Positions 60,801 through 64,000 of a stretch of DNA of 64,000 nt are shown piece after piece. The position numbers were made by a program, and so were the translations under genes. The DNA lies in contig OX344756.2 of assembly GCA_947034885.2 (NCBI GenBank), positions 14,504,098 to 14,568,097 of the forward strand. The letters run 5' to 3'. This DNA is from Thuidium tamariscinum (taxonomy: Eukaryota > Streptophyta > Bryopsida > Hypnales > Thuidiaceae). Under the pieces are notes generated by a model. That model made no database searches and was not told the DNA's origin. It saw only the letters and a program-made list of their open reading frames with translations. How positions within the stretch are numbered: the first letter of the stretch is position 1; every line of letters starts with the position of its first letter.

Positions 60801-61851
60801 TAACTTTTGGAGAAATCGTCCGATTGCCAAACGAACAGCATCATTAGCTCCAGAAGACACAAATTAGTCCAACTAAACCCCTACCCCCTTACTCTTGGAG
60901 CCCAAATGCGCTTCAAAGCTAACATTCACGAACCGATATAAAGGGTGAAAAAACTATCTTTTGGAATTGATTTTTCCCAAAGGTTTTGACTAGCCAGGGT
61001 TGTCGGGAAGGTCCAAGAATGTTGGAAAAGAGTCTAAGTTGACCCGAATTGGACTCTGTATGCTCCCCGTGCGCCGGTCAACTCGCAAGAGTTTTGGTAA
61101 AACCATCAAAACTTGTTTCCGCTGCCGGTTTTGGTACTTATTGAAGTCAGAATGTCCTGAAATTTGGCGGGACGCTTATTTATGCTAAAACATAATATCA
61201 TAATTTTTAGTAGGATTTTACCATCATCGTGGAATTTTCTATGAATTTTGAATTGCTGGTAAAAGCGGTTGACTTCCCATGGAGTCATTTCCGTAATCCA
61301 GAAAATTACGAAAATTTTAGGGGATCTTCTAGGAAGCCCCCTAATGACAAGTGCAAAGTTTTGCTAAAAACATACACTGTCTAATTAAAGTAGAAATTGC
61401 ACTATGGCGGAATTAATTCCTCCGGGGAGGAATCATTCCCGTACAAGGGAATCTCCACCAGTTGGCTTCGCCGTGACGCTCGTAGGAGACTGTCGGACTC
61501 CCGTGGTTGCCAATCGGAACCCAATCTTCCGGGAACCCTCGTCAAGTGTTCCGATAATGCCTGCCTTAATGCTTTTGCGTTAAGTCGCATCTCAAGTATT
61601 TGCTAGTGCAATCTCCTGTGAATTGCGTAACATCATGTCTAATCTCCTGATAAGTTGTAGAAATTGGCTCTAAGGAGTCTTTTAACATACTCCGGAATAA
61701 TTATACCCATTTCTCCATCATTAGCGGGAATTGTATCAATCCTACCTTGAGCACTCTTTTTAGTTGATTTTTAACCATAATGACCCTAAATATGAGCAAT
61801 AAGCGAAAAAAAGAAAAATCCGAGGCCTAAGTGACAATGACGGGACTCACA
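57859..61851. mobile_element. 4-kb insertion with 5-bp target duplication (LTR-type, perhaps solo LTR)
   Basis: It starts TGTGGGCGCT and ends GGGACTCACA, with the duplication GTTCC at 57854-57858 and 61852-61856. Removing it restores the transposase frame, which proves an insertion. TG...CA ends and a 5-bp duplication are typical of LTR retrotransposons. I see no long terminal direct repeats, and no gag, protease, reverse transcriptase or integrase motif. It could be a very large solo LTR or a non-autonomous element. Open frames inside (58675-58962, 60300-60554) show no known motif. An imperfect palindrome with CACGGTAAATTTGGA / TCCAAATTTTACCG lies near 58437-58485. Confidence 0.85.
59296..59352 (+). 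repeat. 19-bp unit repeated three times
   Basis: TTGGAGTGTGTCTAGCAAG and two one- to three-base variants stand head to tail inside the 4-kb insertion. Confidence 0.9.
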
Positions 61852-63315
61852 GTTCCCCACCTAGGTTAGATGCGGTGTTATCAGGGAAGGCACAAGGAAC
61901 TGTCCCTACGCAAACTGTAGTCATTAGATCAGAACTGAGCAAAGGGTCTCTATGCAAAAACAGTAGCATCATTTTATACAAATCTACAAATGCTGTATGA
62001 AAAGCCTAACTATAATGCAGATAAGATTTGGAACTGTGATGAGGCAAGTGCTCAAACTAGCAGGGACGGCGAAGGATATGTACTTGTTAAAAAAAGAGTT
62101 CATCAAGTGTAGAAGGTGACTCGAGACAGCCCTGAATGGATCTCTGTAGTATCTTGCATCAATGCCAACGGAGATAAGGTGCCAAATTTCTACATATTCA
62201 AAGGGAAACGGAAGTCCAGGAATTTCTTGATCAAGACATCAGAGCCACATGCAATGTTTACAATGCAGTCCAAAGCGTGAATGATTCATGACATTTTTTT
62301 GGAGTGGATGAGTCATTTTTTGCTGAAACTCATTAGTCCATACAGAATTTCTCCAACACACAAGCATTTGCTAATACTAGATGGCCACAGTTCCTATATG
62401 ACAATAGAAGTCATACAATTGGCCATGTCAAGTGGCTTGGATTTACTGGCGTTCCCTTCTCACACTTTCCACGCATTACAATCTCTTGACATCTAGTGCT
62501 TCAAATTGTCATTCTGTGCATATAGGGATAAGTGGAGTTTCACTAACTTAGGATGGATACTTCAAAAGGAGGACCTTGCATAGTAGATGTCTAATATGTT
62601 GAAGAGAGCTCTATCTATCGTCAACATCAAAAGTGGATTCAAAGCTATAGGCATATTCCCTCTCAATACAGTAGCCATGGAATTGAAGGTCGCTCCAAGT
62701 TCAGTTTATAGTAGGGGATAAGGCAATGATAATGATGAGGATGGATCCCCAGCAGGGGCTCATGACAATGAAGTGATGCAATTCCCATGGTAGGAGCTAC
62801 AAAAAATCTTTGATGAGGTGGCCGAAAATGCAACCCACTACCAACAGTACTACGTCCACATGGAGAACGATGAAGTCGACGGGACTAAAGGAACCGATGC
62901 CCAGCTACCAAGTGGACAACACAACAACACAACCGCTGAATCAAGCGGGGAAGGACCTAACAATGACATCACGAGCTTGCTTGAACTTCCTAGAATAAGT
63001 TTGCGATGACAATTGACAACACAAATGGAACCTCACATTGACTACCAACAGTCACTAGTTTTCACTGAAGAGTAACACGTTAAGGACCTAGAGGCAATAG
63101 TTGCGACTAGAGCCGCGACAACCAAGGAACGACAGAGGAAGCAAGCCCTCAAGGAAGTCTAGAAAGGGAAAAGACTACAGGAGAAAAGGGAAAAATTGAA
63201 AATGAAGGAAGCTCGAGCTACAGAGAAGGCAGCAAATAAAAAGCTTAGAGACCTTTAGAATTTAAAGCGCTCAAAACGTACACACACTAAGGCAAAAGTT
63301 GCACGATGCTATTAA

Positions 63316-64000
63316 GAAGAATGAACCAATTGTTGGTTATGTCGCACCCTACTACAGTTCAGCTCCATAGGTATGTTGAGACAACCAAAAGTTGGTAATG
63401 CAACAAAGAGTGGCCAAGCACAGGGGTGAAGACACAACTCATCTAGCTACGGCATAAGAATTGCATCCGCCACTGATTGCTCTCCCTTTCAATGTAACAC
63501 ACGAGGTTCATAGTCTGCATTGTTTTCAATATTCTTTCATGCCTTACACGCGACCTACGACAAGCAATGCATACGAACATGGTCAGTCCAGCACAGTGCA
63601 GTAGAAAGGCCACAGAAACTCAAGCTGAAGGTGGATAGAAGTGAAGCACAAAAATGAAAGGCACAAGCGTACCTTAGTTGGAAAACTCCTGCATCGTAGA
63701 CAATGGGGATACAATGCTAAAGTGATCACAAATTGAGAGAGAGCAAGCGAGGCAATGAAGAAGGAAGTTGAACTACTTTAGGATGCAATGTTGTTGGCTT
63801 CGTCAGAGCCAACATCACTACTAAAGACAATGGAGTAGAACGTTGTCTAAATAGACTGGAGTCAAAGAAGATGCTACAATGGCCACTGACAAGGGGAAAG
63901 GCATTAACATGGATGCTACGAGAAACTATGGGACGGATATGGCATTAGCCATGGCGCGCAAAAGGAGGAGGGAGAGGGATCTATGTATGGCGCTTTGGAT
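63316..64000. other. Downstream flank, no recognised gene
   Basis: Moderate GC, many stops and several in-frame fragments without motifs. It could be the 3' part of the Tigger-like element or another decayed transposon running out of the window. Confidence 0.35.

Larger units (their letters stand above)
57551..63315 (+). pseudogene. Pogo/Tigger-like transposase, split by an insertion
   Basis: Encodes a DDE_1-family transposase of the Tc1/mariner superfamily. Part 1 (57551-57858) is the N-terminal helix-turn-helix (psq/CENP-B type): ALSTVDEGMLVRTTGRLYNI, then GRKVVL. Part 2 (61857 to about 62700) has GRHKELSLRK, then KIWNCDEASAQ (first catalytic Asp), NFYIFKGK, LLILDGHSSYMT (second Asp) and FPSHTFHALQSLD. 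The C-terminal tail to about 63315 is acidic, then Lys/Arg-rich. The parts join in frame across a nested insertion: GGAGTTCC | CCAC. The coding sequence holds many stops: TGA after VTRF and MQSKA, several TAG, and one TAA. Most fit C-to-T or G-to-A changes of Gln, Arg or Trp codons. It is inactive. Its own inverted ends and TA flanks were not located. Confidence 0.85.

Overview
The window looks like nuclear DNA of a land plant. It has spliced genes with short introns (77 to about 760 nt) for plant-type proteins: a calcium-dependent protein kinase (CDPK), an MMS21/HPY2-like SUMO ligase, a PAP15-type purple acid phosphatase, an S1-type (SPH) secreted protein and a LAG1/LOH ceramide synthase. These lie in long AT-rich stretches full of transposon remains. 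The lineage cannot be fixed from the sequence; nothing here is specific to flowering plants.

Layout. 1-9.7 kb: a CDPK gene (minus) and a four-exon MMS21/NSE2-like gene (plus) that carries one in-frame TAG. 9.7-14.4 kb: no recognised gene. 14.4-21.6 kb: the 5' end of a duplicated phosphatase gene, cut off by a CACTA transposon end. The CACTA fragment holds a 2.4-kb pyrimidine-rich array and the decayed C-terminal half of a TNP2 transposase, and is followed by a tandem array. 21.6-28.2 kb: AT-rich DNA with a TA-flanked MITE and a 1-kb element with CTTAACCCC ends. 28.2-31.8 kb: the intact seven-exon phosphatase gene. 31.8-35.4 kb: two Stowaway-like MITEs and a tandem array. 35.4-39.6 kb: a long hAT transposase gene, open except for two TAG codons. 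41.4-43.1 kb: the S1/SPH gene with a duplicated 3' flank. 44.9-48.8 kb: several short elements, including a nested palindrome built of small hairpins and a CACTA-type MITE. 50.9-53.0 kb: the ceramide synthase gene. 56.6-57.0 kb: a long foldback. 57.5-63.3 kb: a pogo/Tigger-like transposase pseudogene split by a 4-kb insertion with a perfect 5-bp target duplication.

The host genes show no operon-like or pathway link; they are independent housekeeping or signalling genes. The most informative parts are the transposon relationships: nested insertions with readable target duplications, a captured or duplicated phosphatase 5' end, and a nonsense-codon pattern that points to cytosine-methylation decay. 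I found no CRISPR array, tRNA or rRNA. All exon models come from reading splice sites and frame continuity by eye, and family calls come from recognised motifs, not from database searches.
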